Of a stretch of 56,969 nucleotides of DNA, positions 1-7,712 are shown piece after piece (the stretch's first letter is position 1; the number at the start of each line of letters is the position of its first letter). A program made the translations under genes and the position numbers. Source of the stretch: JAGTQI01 sp038868115 (GTDB lineage Archaea; Thermoproteota; Bathyarchaeia; Bathyarchaeales; Bathycorpusculaceae). Where the stretch lies: the NCBI GenBank assembly GCA_038868115.1, contig JAWBXA010000007.1, positions 1-56,969 of the forward strand. Reading direction: 5' to 3'. Under the pieces are notes generated by a model. The model was not told the DNA's origin. It did not search any database and was given only the letters and a program-made list of their open reading frames with translations.

Positions 1-999
1 ACATGCATAATCATTGAAAGCTTTCTCTAGCTTTTCATTCCAGCAAGCGAAGTTTTCTCTTGAAACTTTTTCACCTTTAACCTTCTGTACACCCTCAAAC
101 AAAGGCACTAATTTTTCAAAATTTTTTTGGGTATCCTCGCTTAGGTCTTTTTCTTTTCTAAAGTCTAGCATTGCGTCGAGGGCTAGCACCCAAGCGTCGC
201 AATTTTTCCCAACGGATTCAGCGCATAGCACAGCTTTTTCTCTTATCCTCTGAGGTAGCCTTACACCAAAAACCATGTTACCTCGATACGCATTCGTCCT
301 AAAGTCTTTAAGCCCTAATCTTGCCATGGCCTTCGGGTGGCAGTATGCAGGTTTGCCTTTCTTCTTTGTGACAATTATTCTCAAGTCGAAGAACCATTTG
401 TAAACGTATTCTTGCGCTAAAACACCTATCGGGTTTATGATGGAAGGCTTTATTTCACCTAGCAAACTTATAAGGTCTCGACGCTTCACAGCCAACTTAA
501 CGTCCTTTCCATGAGAACCCGCATCTGGCTTAAGCACAACTGGTTTATTTTTCAAGGCTTGCAAAATTAAGTCTGCAATTTCATTTTCGTTGGAAATTTC
601 ACGTCCATCAATGATTTTCTCTCTGGGGTTACATGGAATGTAAACCGTTGCTGGTATGTTCACTTTTGCTTTCCAGAAACGTAGAAGCGTTCTAAGCTTG
701 CTAAAACATGTGTACTCAACCTCTGAAGGATTTAAAACCTTTTTACCCAACGCTTCAAGCATGGCTCCTACAATTAATCTACGGTTCCTGCTCTGGGCTC
801 TGTTTAACACGACAGAAACCTTTTCGAGAGTTTCTGAAAAATCTCTACTTATGCTTCTGACCTTGTAGCCTTGATTTGTGAATAGGAAAAAAATTTTACG
901 GGCAGGTAGAGGGATTACGTCAATCCCAAGATTTTTAGCCGTAAATTGTATGCCAATTTCATCCGTTCCCGCTTGTTCGTGTAGGATGGCTATGCTCAT
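1..999 (-). CDS. LysX/ArgX-like RimK-family ATP-grasp ligase (3' end off the window)
   Basis: The reading frame is open from ATG at 999 to the left edge (333 codons, no stop), so the C-terminus lies outside. It begins MSIAILHEQAG, like LysX, and continues with the RimK-family patterns SRNRR (about residues 73-77), VVLKPDAGSHGKDV (about 163-176), QEYVYKWFFDLRI (about 211-223) and TNAYRGN. LysX-type enzymes use ATP to join an amino acid amine to the C-terminal Glu of the carrier LysW, and lysW lies 33 nt upstream on the same strand. After the expected C-terminal ATP-grasp core (residues LALDAML) there are at least 50 extra residues before any Glu-Asn metal site, so it is already longer than a typical LysX of about 280 aa. 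The substrate (aminoadipate, glutamate or another) cannot be told from this. Confidence 0.65.
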   Translation of the reverse strand, partial: MSIAILHEQAGTDEIGIQFTAKNLGIDVIPLPARKIFFLFTNQGYKVRSISRDFSETLEKVSVVLNRAQSRNRRLIVGAMLEALGKKVLNPSEVEYTCFSKLRTLLRFWKAKVNIPATVYIPCNPREKIIDGREISNENEIADLILQALKNKPVVLKPDAGSHGKDVKLAVKRRDLISLLGEIKPSIINPIGVLAQEYVYKWFFDLRIIVTKKKGKPAYCHPKAMARLGLKDFRTNAYRGNMVFGVRLPQRIREKAVLCAESVGKNCDAWVLALDAMLDFRKEKDLSEDTQKNFEKLVPLFEGVQKVKGEKVSRENFACWNEKLEKAFNDYAC

Positions 1000-1032
1000 G
1001 TCGGCGACCCGCTGGTCGTCTCGCTTAAGGGA

Positions 1033-1209
1033 CTATTCGCCCCAGTCCTCGCCCTCTATCCAAAGTTCCTCTACGATTACAGAGTTGGAGTTTATCTCCT
1101 TTACTTCAAGTTCAATTCCGCAGTCTGGACAGCTGATTATTTCACCTTTTAGGACGTCGTTTGGCACTTCGATTTTCGCACCGCATTCAGGGCATACAGC
1201 AGGCTCCAT
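1033..1209 (-). CDS. lysW: LysW amino-group carrier protein
   Basis: This 58-residue protein has two CxxC zinc pairs (CPEC near residue 6 and CPDC near residue 28) and ends in EDWGE, the hallmark C-terminus of LysW. In the LysW pathway the gamma-carboxyl of the final Glu is ligated to alpha-aminoadipate or glutamate. The carrier then holds the intermediate through lysine (or ornithine/arginine) synthesis. It is acidic and cytosolic. The start ATG is at 1209, about 12-15 nt after the start predicted from a TATA box at 1253-1245. The LysX-like gene follows on the same strand. No lysZ, lysY, lysJ or lysK is in the window; they may lie beyond the left edge. It is very short and easily missed by gene callers. 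Confidence 0.93.
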   Translation of the reverse strand: MEPAVCPECGAKIEVPNDVLKGEIISCPDCGIELEVKEINSNSVIVEELWIEGEDWGE

Positions 1210-1244
1210 TTATATCACGTCTCACGCAATCATATATTCGACGC

Positions 1245-1253
1245 TTATATATA
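1245..1253 (-). promoter_or_regulatory. TATA box of lysW
   Basis: The minus strand reads TATATATAA, preceded by an A-rich BRE-like stretch. The spacing predicts a start near 1221-1224 and a 5' leader of about 12-15 nt for lysW. Confidence 0.55.
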
Positions 1254-1254
1254 T

Positions 1255-1298
1255 TTTTTGGTCATTAGTAACTATTTTGAGGCTAAAATGACCAAAAA
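1255..1298. promoter_or_regulatory. 12-bp perfect inverted repeat between lysW and proC (candidate operator)
   Basis: Arms TTTTTGGTCATT (1255-1266) and AATGACCAAAAA (1287-1298) are perfect reverse complements separated by 20 bp. The left arm directly abuts the upstream (BRE) side of the lysW TATA box, where a bound protein would block or recruit TFB. The right arm is about 70 bp upstream of the proC TATA box. A dimeric Lrp/LysM-like regulator is a reasonable guess but none is encoded beside it. Confidence 0.5.
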
Positions 1299-1367
1299 TG
1301 TTCAAAAAAAACATGATCATATTGGCATAGTTTAAAATTATGCGAATGCATGGTTCTAAGGAAACCC

Positions 1368-1376
1368 TATATATAA
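1368..1376 (+). promoter_or_regulatory. TATA box of proC
   Basis: TATATATAA at 1368-1376 predicts a start near 1400, giving a leader of about 28 nt. That leader carries the ribosome binding site GGTGAT (1419-1424) before the TTG start codon. Confidence 0.5.
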
Positions 1377-1427
1377 GCTTGCTTCGAGTATTATGCGTTC
1401 GCAACTTGAAAATTAGTTGGTGATAAT

Positions 1428-2237
1428 TTGGAGAGCATAGCGGTCATAGGAGCTGGCATGATCGGTGAGGCTATGGTTAAAAGTTTTTTAAAGAAGGGAT
1501 ATGAGGGCGGAGTTATCGCCACAAGACGCAGTTTGGAAAAACTCAAGGAGCTTGAAGCGTTGGGAGCGAAAGTAACCACAAGCAACAAAGAGGCAGCAGG
1601 CAAAGCCGATATCATCTTTTTATGCGTCAAGCCCGGTGATATCGAAAAGGTTGTTAGAGAGATAAGCGGCGAAATTAAAGGGAAACTTGTGATATCCACA
1701 GCAGCCACGATTCCTTTAAAGTTTTACAAGAAAATTGCTCCCCACGCGAAGTTTGTCAGAACAATGCCAAACATCGCCGCTTTAGTTCAAGAATCATTTA
1801 CGGCTTACTGCTGCGACGAAGATGTTACGGAAAGCGACAAGAAAAAAATTGAAAAACTGTTGAGCCTCATAGGAGCCTGTCAAGAAGTTGAAGAAAAATA
1901 CATGGACGCCATCACAGCCTTAAGTGGAAGCGGGCCAGCATACATATCCATAATTATTGAGGCTTTAATGTACGCTGGATTGAGAGTAGGCTTGCCGAGA
2001 AACCTTGCCCTCTACAGTGCGGCCCAAACAGTTCTAGGAACAGGAAAGCTAATTTTAGAAACGCAAGAGCATCCTGCCAAGATAAAGGATATGGTGACAA
2101 CCCCAGGCGGAACAACCATTGAAGCCATTTACGAGCTTGAAGGAAGCCAAATCAGACAAGCCTTAATGAGAGCTATAAAAGAAGCAACAGAGAAATGCCA
2201 AAAAATTAGAAACGAGTTAATTAAAGATAAAGGTTGA
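1428..2237 (+). CDS. proC: pyrroline-5-carboxylate reductase
   Basis: This is the last step of proline synthesis: NAD(P)H reduction of pyrroline-5-carboxylate to proline, in the cytosol. The 269-aa length is normal for ProC. A Rossmann motif GAGMIGEAM lies at residues 8-16. The signature region ALSGSGPAYI is near residue 165 and TTPGGTTIEAI near residue 225, both characteristic of the helical dimerisation domain. The start is TTG at 1428, chosen because GGTGAT ends 3 nt upstream and the family begins just before this glycine loop. It is a single gene, transcribed away from lysW. The hisI gene converges on its 3' end with a 9-nt gap. Confidence 0.95.
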   Translation: MESIAVIGAGMIGEAMVKSFLKKGYEGGVIATRRSLEKLKELEALGAKVTTSNKEAAGKADIIFLCVKPGDIEKVVREISGEIKGKLVISTAATIPLKFYKKIAPHAKFVRTMPNIAALVQESFTAYCCDEDVTESDKKKIEKLLSLIGACQEVEEKYMDAITALSGSGPAYISIIIEALMYAGLRVGLPRNLALYSAAQTVLGTGKLILETQEHPAKIKDMVTTPGGTTIEAIYELEGSQIRQALMRAIKEATEKCQKIRNELIKDKG

Positions 2238-2246
2238 TATAGCCTT

Positions 2247-2582
2247 TCAATTATTTGTTAGACTTCTTGATTTTAGCTGGTTATGGAAACACGTCCTTTG
2301 CCCGGTGTGGCAAGCGTTTCCTTTCTGTTCCACTAAGAAAAGCAATGTGTCATAATCACAATCCACCAATATTTCTTTTACCTTCTGAACGTTTCCGGAG
2401 GTTTCACCCTTCATCCAAAGTTTCTTTCTAGATCTGCTCCAATAGTGGGCATAACCCGTCTCCATAGTCTTTTCCAGCGCTTCAAGGTTCGTGTAGGCAA
2501 GCATTAAAACCTCCTTAGTGTTTATGTCCTGCACTATTACTGGAATTAAGCCATCGCCTTTCTGGAAGTCTAGCTGCCGAAT
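2247..2582 (-). CDS. hisI: phosphoribosyl-AMP cyclohydrolase (non-standard start codon likely)
   Basis: HisI opens the purine ring of phosphoribosyl-AMP, the third step of histidine synthesis. The family signatures are present: SRSRKKLWMKGETSGN, the metal-binding VDCDYDTLL, and NACHTGQRTCF with zinc cysteines. The first ordinary start codon in frame is GTG at 2534. However, the conserved beta-strand LDFQKGDGLIPVIVQD is encoded before it. Between the in-frame stop at 2613-2615 and 2534 there is no ATG, GTG or TTG; the only plausible codon placed correctly is ATT at 2582-2580. I therefore extend the gene to 2582. It is the last gene of the his operon, 17 nt after hisF. It has no fused HisE domain. 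Confidence 0.85.
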   Translation of the reverse strand: MRQLDFQKGDGLIPVIVQDINTKEVLMLAYTNLEALEKTMETGYAHYWSRSRKKLWMKGETSGNVQKVKEILVDCDYDTLLFLVEQKGNACHTGQRTCFHNQLKSRSLTNN

Positions 2583-2599
2583 TTCGACTTTTTTAGTGT

Positions 2600-3379
2600 T
2601 TAGAGTCGAACCTCAACCCCCCTTTCTTTTAGAAATTTCTTAATAAACCGTATTGTGTACTTGTTGTAGTGAAATATTGAGGCAGCTAAAGCAGCGTCTA
2701 CTTTTCCAATACAAAATGCTTCTAGGAAATGTTCAGGCTTGCCTGCTCCTCCGCTTGCAATGACAGGGATGTTAACATTTTCGGAGACGCTTCTAGTTAG
2801 TTCTAAATCAAACCCTTTTTCCGTGCCGTCCCTATCCATGGAAGTGAGGAGGATTTCCCCGGCGCCTAATTGCTCAACTTTTACTGCCCATTGTGTTGCG
2901 TCTAGTCCCGTGGGTTTACGTCCGCCATAGATGTACACTTCAAACCAGTACTTTCCCTCCGTTCCCTCATATCGCCTTTTGGCGTCTATGGCGACAACGA
3001 CGCATTGTCGCCCAAAGGTTTCTGAAAGCTTTGTAATTAGGCTAGGTTGCTCAACTGCCGCCGTATTTATTGACACTTTATCCGCGCCGCTGCAGAGAAC
3101 GGTTTTTGCATCCAAAAGACCACGGATTCCGCCGCCAACCGTAAAGGGAATGTCTATTTCCGCGGCAACCCTTTCAACGACATCCTTCAATATTTTCCGT
3201 TTTTCTGGCGAAGCCGTTATGTCGAGGAAGACCAACTCATCGGCGCCTTCTTCAGAGTATCTTTTAGCTAATTCTGCAGGGTCTCCTGCGTCTTTTAAGT
3301 TTAGGAAGTGTACACCCTTGACAACTCGTCCATGATCAACATCTAGGCACGGTATGATTCGTTTTGTTAGAGGCATCAC
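2600..3379 (-). CDS. hisF: imidazole glycerol phosphate synthase, cyclase subunit
   Basis: HisF is a TIM barrel that condenses PRFAR with ammonia from HisH to give imidazole glycerol phosphate and AICAR. The catalytic aspartates are visible in IPCLDVDHGRVVKG near the N-terminus and in VVAIDAKRRYEG near residue 130. Phosphate-binding loops appear as GGGIRG and ASGGAGKPEHF. The length, 259 aa, is normal. The reading frame can start at GTG 3379, overlapping the hisA stop by one base, or at the next codon, ATG 3376; either way it is translationally coupled to hisA. Confidence 0.97.
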   Translation of the reverse strand: MMPLTKRIIPCLDVDHGRVVKGVHFLNLKDAGDPAELAKRYSEEGADELVFLDITASPEKRKILKDVVERVAAEIDIPFTVGGGIRGLLDAKTVLCSGADKVSINTAAVEQPSLITKLSETFGRQCVVVAIDAKRRYEGTEGKYWFEVYIYGGRKPTGLDATQWAVKVEQLGAGEILLTSMDRDGTEKGFDLELTRSVSENVNIPVIASGGAGKPEHFLEAFCIGKVDAALAASIFHYNKYTIRFIKKFLKERGVEVRL

Positions 3380-4119
3380 TACACCGCCTCCTTGGCGATT
3401 TTTAAAGCCTCTTTTAACGAGAAAACTCCCTCATACAATGCTTTCCCGATCACTACGCCGTAAACGCCTACATTTTGCAAAAACGCTAGGTCCCTTAAGC
3501 TGTGTATTCCGCCCGCTGCTATCACCCTCGCCTCCTTATACGTGCAAGCCTTCTTTACAATATTAACGCTTACCCCTTTAAGGGTTCCATCTCTATTCAC
3601 TGAGGTTAGCAAGAAAGTTTTAATTTTAAGTTTCAGAAACCTCTGCATAGCGTCTTCTACACAAAGTTCAACGGCCTTCTTCCATCCATCAATCATAACT
3701 TTACCACGTTCTTCATAATCCAAAGCTATAACGATATGGTTGCCGAACCTTTCCGCCAGCCTTACCAAGACTTTCGGCTTCTTAAAAGCCAACGTTCCAA
3801 TTATAATTTTGTCTATCCCCATTTTGAGAAATTTTTCAGCCATTTCCTCGCTTCTTATTCCTCCCCCCACATGCACTGGTATCTTCACGGCCTGAGCAAG
3901 CTCGAAAATTGTGGCGGAGTTATCCCCCTTGCCGAGGGCAGCATCCAAGTCCACAACGTGAAGGCCGTCGGCTCCTTCGCTCTCCCACTTCTTGGCCACA
4001 ACTACGGGATCCTCCAAGCCTGCGTATGTTTTGGCCGTTTCTGGAAGACCCTTAAACAATCTTACAACCTTGCCACCCATAATGTCAACGGCTGGAAAAA
4101 CTTTCACAGGAATTCTCAC
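3379..4119 (-). CDS. hisA: ProFAR isomerase
   Basis: HisA isomerises ProFAR to PRFAR (an Amadori rearrangement) in histidine synthesis. It is a 246-aa TIM barrel related to HisF. The N-terminus VFPAVDIMGGKVVRLFKG carries the first catalytic Asp. HVGGGIRSEE and VIAAGGIHSLRDL are the two phosphate-binding loops, and TSVNRDGTLKG carries the second catalytic Asp. Its ATG overlaps the hisH stop as ATGA (4116-4119), so the genes are translationally coupled. A bifunctional PriA-type role in tryptophan synthesis cannot be judged here. Confidence 0.96.
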   Translation of the reverse strand: MRIPVKVFPAVDIMGGKVVRLFKGLPETAKTYAGLEDPVVVAKKWESEGADGLHVVDLDAALGKGDNSATIFELAQAVKIPVHVGGGIRSEEMAEKFLKMGIDKIIIGTLAFKKPKVLVRLAERFGNHIVIALDYEERGKVMIDGWKKAVELCVEDAMQRFLKLKIKTFLLTSVNRDGTLKGVSVNIVKKACTYKEARVIAAGGIHSLRDLAFLQNVGVYGVVIGKALYEGVFSLKEALKIAKEAV

Positions 4120-4721
4120 CTCTTGACGAATTTGAAGAAGTTCATAAGAAACCTTAAACCAGCGCCTCCGGACTTTTCTGGATGAAACTGTGTTCCTAAA
4201 ATGTTCTGTTTCGCAACAATTGAAGCAAACTTTACACCATACGTAGTTTCAGCGCAAATAATACTTCTGTCTTCCGGAATCGGATAGTATGAATGGGCAA
4301 AATAACAATAGAATGGATTTTCTAGGCTTTCAAGTAATGCTGTTGGCCTCGCTATTGTAATAGTGTTCCACCCCATGTGGGGAACCTTAACAGAGCATGG
4401 CAACCGAACGTTTCCTCCATCTAGAAGCGCCAAACCTTCACCATTTCCCTCCTCACTTTTTTGGAACAAGAGTTGCATCCCTAAGCATATGCCCAAAAAA
4501 GGAATCCCCCTTCCAGCTAAGTCAGCTAAATATCCCTTTACCGTGGCTAGCCTTTTAGCAGCCGCTGAAAAGTTTCCAACTCCGGGAAGAATCACCGCGT
4601 CAGCTTGTTTAAGAAGAGCCTTGGAAAGCCCAATTAACGGGGTGAATCCAACTCTGCTTAGTGCGCATTTGAGACTGTAGAGGTTCCCAACTCCGTAGTT
4701 CACGATAACTGCTTTGGGCAT
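4116..4721 (-). CDS. hisH: imidazole glycerol phosphate synthase, glutaminase subunit
   Basis: HisH is a class I glutamine amidotransferase that supplies ammonia to HisF. The nucleophile elbow is PFLGICLGMQLLF, with the catalytic Cys near residue 80. The His-Glu pair is in TQFHPEKSG near the C-terminus. The N-terminus VNYGVGNLYSL is typical of the family. Length 201 aa. It starts at ATG 4721, overlapping the hisB stop codon by one base (TAATG). Lying next to hisA and close to hisF fits the obligate HisH-HisF complex. Confidence 0.96.
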   Translation of the reverse strand: MPKAVIVNYGVGNLYSLKCALSRVGFTPLIGLSKALLKQADAVILPGVGNFSAAAKRLATVKGYLADLAGRGIPFLGICLGMQLLFQKSEEGNGEGLALLDGGNVRLPCSVKVPHMGWNTITIARPTALLESLENPFYCYFAHSYYPIPEDRSIICAETTYGVKFASIVAKQNILGTQFHPEKSGGAGLRFLMNFFKFVKR

Positions 4722-5296
4722 TAAATCACCCCTTTAACACTTGGAGCGCTTTTTCTTCTAGGATCAATCGTGATGGCTTGTTTCAGTGAAAGGGCAAGGG
4801 CTTTGAAGGCTGCCTCAGCCTTGTGGTGGTCGTTGTCTCCCCACTTAGTCCAAACATGAATGTTGGCCTGCATAGACACGGCTAAAGTTTCCAGGAAATG
4901 GTTAATGTCATCGCATGGCATGTCCTCAATCTTCTTGCCCCTAAGTTTTAAATCGATTTTAGCATAGGGACGTTTCGCTAAGTCAACGGCGGAGAAAGCT
5001 AAGGAACAGTCCATTGGAACAGCGGCAAATCCGAACCGTGTTATTCCCTCACCATCTCCTAAGGCTTTTCTGATCGCTTGACCCAGACATATCGCTACAT
5101 CCTCGGCTATGTGGTGTTTAAGGTCTCCCTTAACAGAGAGTTCGATGTCAATCAAGCTGTGGAAGGCCAGCGTGGATACCATGTGGTCGAGAAAGGATAT
5201 TCCAGTTTGTACGTTAGCTTTTCCAACGGAGTCTAAGTTTACTTTTACGTGAGTCTCTGTTTCAAGAGTCTTCCTATACGCTTCGGCAGTTCGCAT
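4721..5296 (-). CDS. hisB: imidazoleglycerol-phosphate dehydratase
   Basis: HisB dehydrates imidazole glycerol phosphate to imidazole acetol phosphate. This is the monofunctional 191-aa dehydratase; there is no N-terminal HAD phosphatase as in the enterobacterial fusion. The metal-binding motifs FLDHM, HHIAEDV and DHHKAEAAFKA are intact. It starts at ATG 5296, 15 nt after the hisC stop. Because the phosphatase domain is missing, a separate histidinol-phosphatase must act elsewhere in the genome. Confidence 0.96.
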   Translation of the reverse strand: MRTAEAYRKTLETETHVKVNLDSVGKANVQTGISFLDHMVSTLAFHSLIDIELSVKGDLKHHIAEDVAICLGQAIRKALGDGEGITRFGFAAVPMDCSLAFSAVDLAKRPYAKIDLKLRGKKIEDMPCDDINHFLETLAVSMQANIHVWTKWGDNDHHKAEAAFKALALSLKQAITIDPRRKSAPSVKGVI

Positions 5297-5311
5297 AATT
5301 ACGCCTCCAGC

Positions 5312-6421
5312 TTAGGAGCATATTTCCTTAAGTGCGTCGATAAGTTTAGCGTTCATCCAAGGCAACCCCACGGTGGCTCTGAAACAATTTTGAAAGCCGA
5401 GGACGTTCCCTATTTTTCTGACAAGAACTCCTCTTTGTAGTAGGTTGTTGTAAACAATGTCTAAAGGTTTTTCCGTTTTAAACAGCACAAAATTCGCCTT
5501 TGAATCAAAGGCTTCTACTCCGTTGATACCATTTAAGGCTTTCACTAGTCTTTCTCTTTCCGCTCGAACCTTTCGAGTAGCTTCCTCGAAAATTGCCTTG
5601 TTTCCCAAAATTTTCGCGCCAACCTTTAAGGAAACCGTGTTAACAGAGAAGGGTGGACTAACGCATTCAGAAAGCGCCTTGGCAACCTCGGCATCTGCAA
5701 TACAGTATCCAAGCCTCAACCCGGCGAGGCCGAAGGCTTTAGAAAATGTTCTAACAACTATCAAGTTTTCATACTTTTTGATAAGGGATGCAGCGGAGTA
5801 GTCAGCAAATTCCACATAAGCCTCGTCAACGACAACGACTCCTGGAAAACTCTCAGACAAAATACTAATTTCATCGATTCTAAACTGGTTTGCGGTTGGA
5901 TTGTTCGGCGAACATAAAAACAGCACCTTTGTCTTTGGCGTTACATTAGACAGCAGTCCATCAACATCTAACGAAAAATCTCTTTTTAAAGGAACTTCAA
6001 CAAGCTTTGCTCTTTGAAGACTAACCGCAAAACGGTACATGGAGAAGGTGGGCGAAATTGTAATGGCTTCTTCGCCTTTTTCGAGGAATAGATGAGCAAT
6101 TCTCTCTAGCGACTCGTCACCTCCATTACAAACCACTATATTATCGGCTGGAAAGCCCACATATTCGCCGATTCTCTCTCTAAGTCTTTCTCCTTCATCT
6201 TGAGGGTAAAGTCGAGGATCCAAATCCTCTAAAATTTCAATTATGAGTTTGAGAAGCTTCTCGCGGGGTATGAAGAAATTCTCGTTTAAATTCAGCTTTG
6301 CCACTTTTTGGTTCTCAGAATCAGACCAGCGCTCAGCACTTTTATAGGGCTCTTTAAAGATGCAGTTAAGCCGCATTGCTTCCAATCGTTGCTTAATCAA
6401 ATTCCTAGCTTGACTTCTCAA
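5312..6421 (-). CDS. hisC: histidinol-phosphate aminotransferase
   Basis: This fold-type I PLP aminotransferase transfers nitrogen from glutamate to imidazole acetol phosphate. The landmarks are KLNLNENF (substrate binding), SPNNPTAN, VVDEAYVEFA and the PLP lysine in RTFSKAFGLAGLRLGY. The frame is open to 6496, but the hisD stop lies at 6405. The best start is TTG at 6421, which has GGAGGAG about 10 nt upstream, within the hisD 3' end. TTG 6400 and ATG 6376 are alternatives and would shorten the N-terminal helix. The preferred start overlaps hisD by 17 nt. Confidence 0.92.
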   Translation of the reverse strand: MRSQARNLIKQRLEAMRLNCIFKEPYKSAERWSDSENQKVAKLNLNENFFIPREKLLKLIIEILEDLDPRLYPQDEGERLRERIGEYVGFPADNIVVCNGGDESLERIAHLFLEKGEEAITISPTFSMYRFAVSLQRAKLVEVPLKRDFSLDVDGLLSNVTPKTKVLFLCSPNNPTANQFRIDEISILSESFPGVVVVDEAYVEFADYSAASLIKKYENLIVVRTFSKAFGLAGLRLGYCIADAEVAKALSECVSPPFSVNTVSLKVGAKILGNKAIFEEATRKVRAERERLVKALNGINGVEAFDSKANFVLFKTEKPLDIVYNNLLQRGVLVRKIGNVLGFQNCFRATVGLPWMNAKLIDALKEICS

Positions 6422-7706
6422 CGGTAAACCGCTCCTCCACAGCTTTAAAGTGGCCAGGCAGATTCTCCGCTTCAGACAAAATCTTGACGTGTTCACGGGC
6501 TTTCAGCAAGCCATTTCTAGAACACTTTAAAACGGCAATCCTTTTCACGAAATCTAAGCAAGAGAGGGGCGAGAAAAATCTTCCATATCCGCCTGTTGGA
6601 AGCACATGGTTTGTCCCACTATAATAGTCGCTTAAAGATGCTGGACTATACGGACCCACCGAAACGATGCCCGCCGCAAAAATTCTTTTAATGACTTCCT
6701 CGGGGTTTTTTAGCATTAACTCAACGTGTTCAGGCGCAAAGTTATTTGTTAATTCGACCATTTCGTCCAGTGTTTTGCACATGACTATGAAGCCGTTTTC
6801 TGACAAAGCCTTTTCAACAATTTCACGTCTGAGGGTTGATTTCGAAATATCTTCTATCTCCCGTAATGTCTTTTCAACAAGGCTTTTTGAGGTTGTGGCC
6901 AAACCCGCAATTGAGTCTGGTCCATGTTCAGCTTGGGCGCACATGTCAAGGGCTATATAACGAGGGTTAGCTGTTTCGTCAGCTAGAACCAGAAGCTCGC
7001 TCGGGCCTGCCGGAAAATCTATGGCAACATCGCGGGAAACCAGCATTTTCGCCGTAGTCACATAAATGTTCCCAGGTCCAACAATTTTGTCCACAGGCTT
7101 TATGGTTTGGGTGCCGTAAGCCATAGCGGCTATTGCTTGGGGTCCTCCTACTTTATAAATTTCGTTAACTCCGCATATGTCAGCTGCAACCAAAGTTAGA
7201 GGGTTAAGTGATCCATTTCTATCGGGTGGAGAGCAAACCACGATGTTTGGCACGCTGGCAACAAGAGCTGGAACCACGGTCATCAGCAACGTGCTTGGGT
7301 ATGCGGCTCTTCCTCCTGGAACGTAGCATCCAACCCTTTGCAGAGGACGTGCCTGGAACTGGATGTGAATCCCGTCAATTTCCATTTCTAAGCTTAACCT
7401 CTCCAGAGCCTTCCTTTCAACAGTTTCCAGTCGCTCCCTTATGGATTTTAAGGCGCGAACTTGTTCTCCCGTGACTTTTTCATAGGCCTCCTTTACTTCT
7501 TCCTGGCTGACTTTTAAACTTTCAGCGTCAAAGGAGACGTTGTCAAATTTTTTCGTGAACTCTATTAAGGCGGAATCGCCCTCCATTTGAACTTTCTTTA
7601 TTATTTCCCTTACGTAAGCCTCTAACTCATCATTTCTTTTTTGAAGTCTTCTTTGCAGCAAATCTTTTTTTACGAGTGAAGCGTCATATGCGTTTATGAT
7701 TTTCAT
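6405..7706 (-). CDS. hisD: histidinol dehydrogenase
   Basis: HisD carries out the two NAD-dependent oxidations of histidinol to histidine. It is a 433-aa zinc enzyme. Recognisable features are KVGGPQAIAAMAYGT and VGPGNIYVTTAK (nucleotide and substrate region), AQAEHGPDS (zinc Gln/His), FAPEHVELM, and SDYYSGTNHVLPTGGYGR with the zinc Asp and catalytic His. The gene sits between hisG (6 nt upstream) and hisC, with which it overlaps. Confidence 0.97.
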   Translation of the reverse strand: MKIINAYDASLVKKDLLQRRLQKRNDELEAYVREIIKKVQMEGDSALIEFTKKFDNVSFDAESLKVSQEEVKEAYEKVTGEQVRALKSIRERLETVERKALERLSLEMEIDGIHIQFQARPLQRVGCYVPGGRAAYPSTLLMTVVPALVASVPNIVVCSPPDRNGSLNPLTLVAADICGVNEIYKVGGPQAIAAMAYGTQTIKPVDKIVGPGNIYVTTAKMLVSRDVAIDFPAGPSELLVLADETANPRYIALDMCAQAEHGPDSIAGLATTSKSLVEKTLREIEDISKSTLRREIVEKALSENGFIVMCKTLDEMVELTNNFAPEHVELMLKNPEEVIKRIFAAGIVSVGPYSPASLSDYYSGTNHVLPTGGYGRFFSPLSCLDFVKRIAVLKCSRNGLLKAREHVKILSEAENLPGHFKAVEERFTVEKSS

Positions 7707-7712
7707 TACTGT

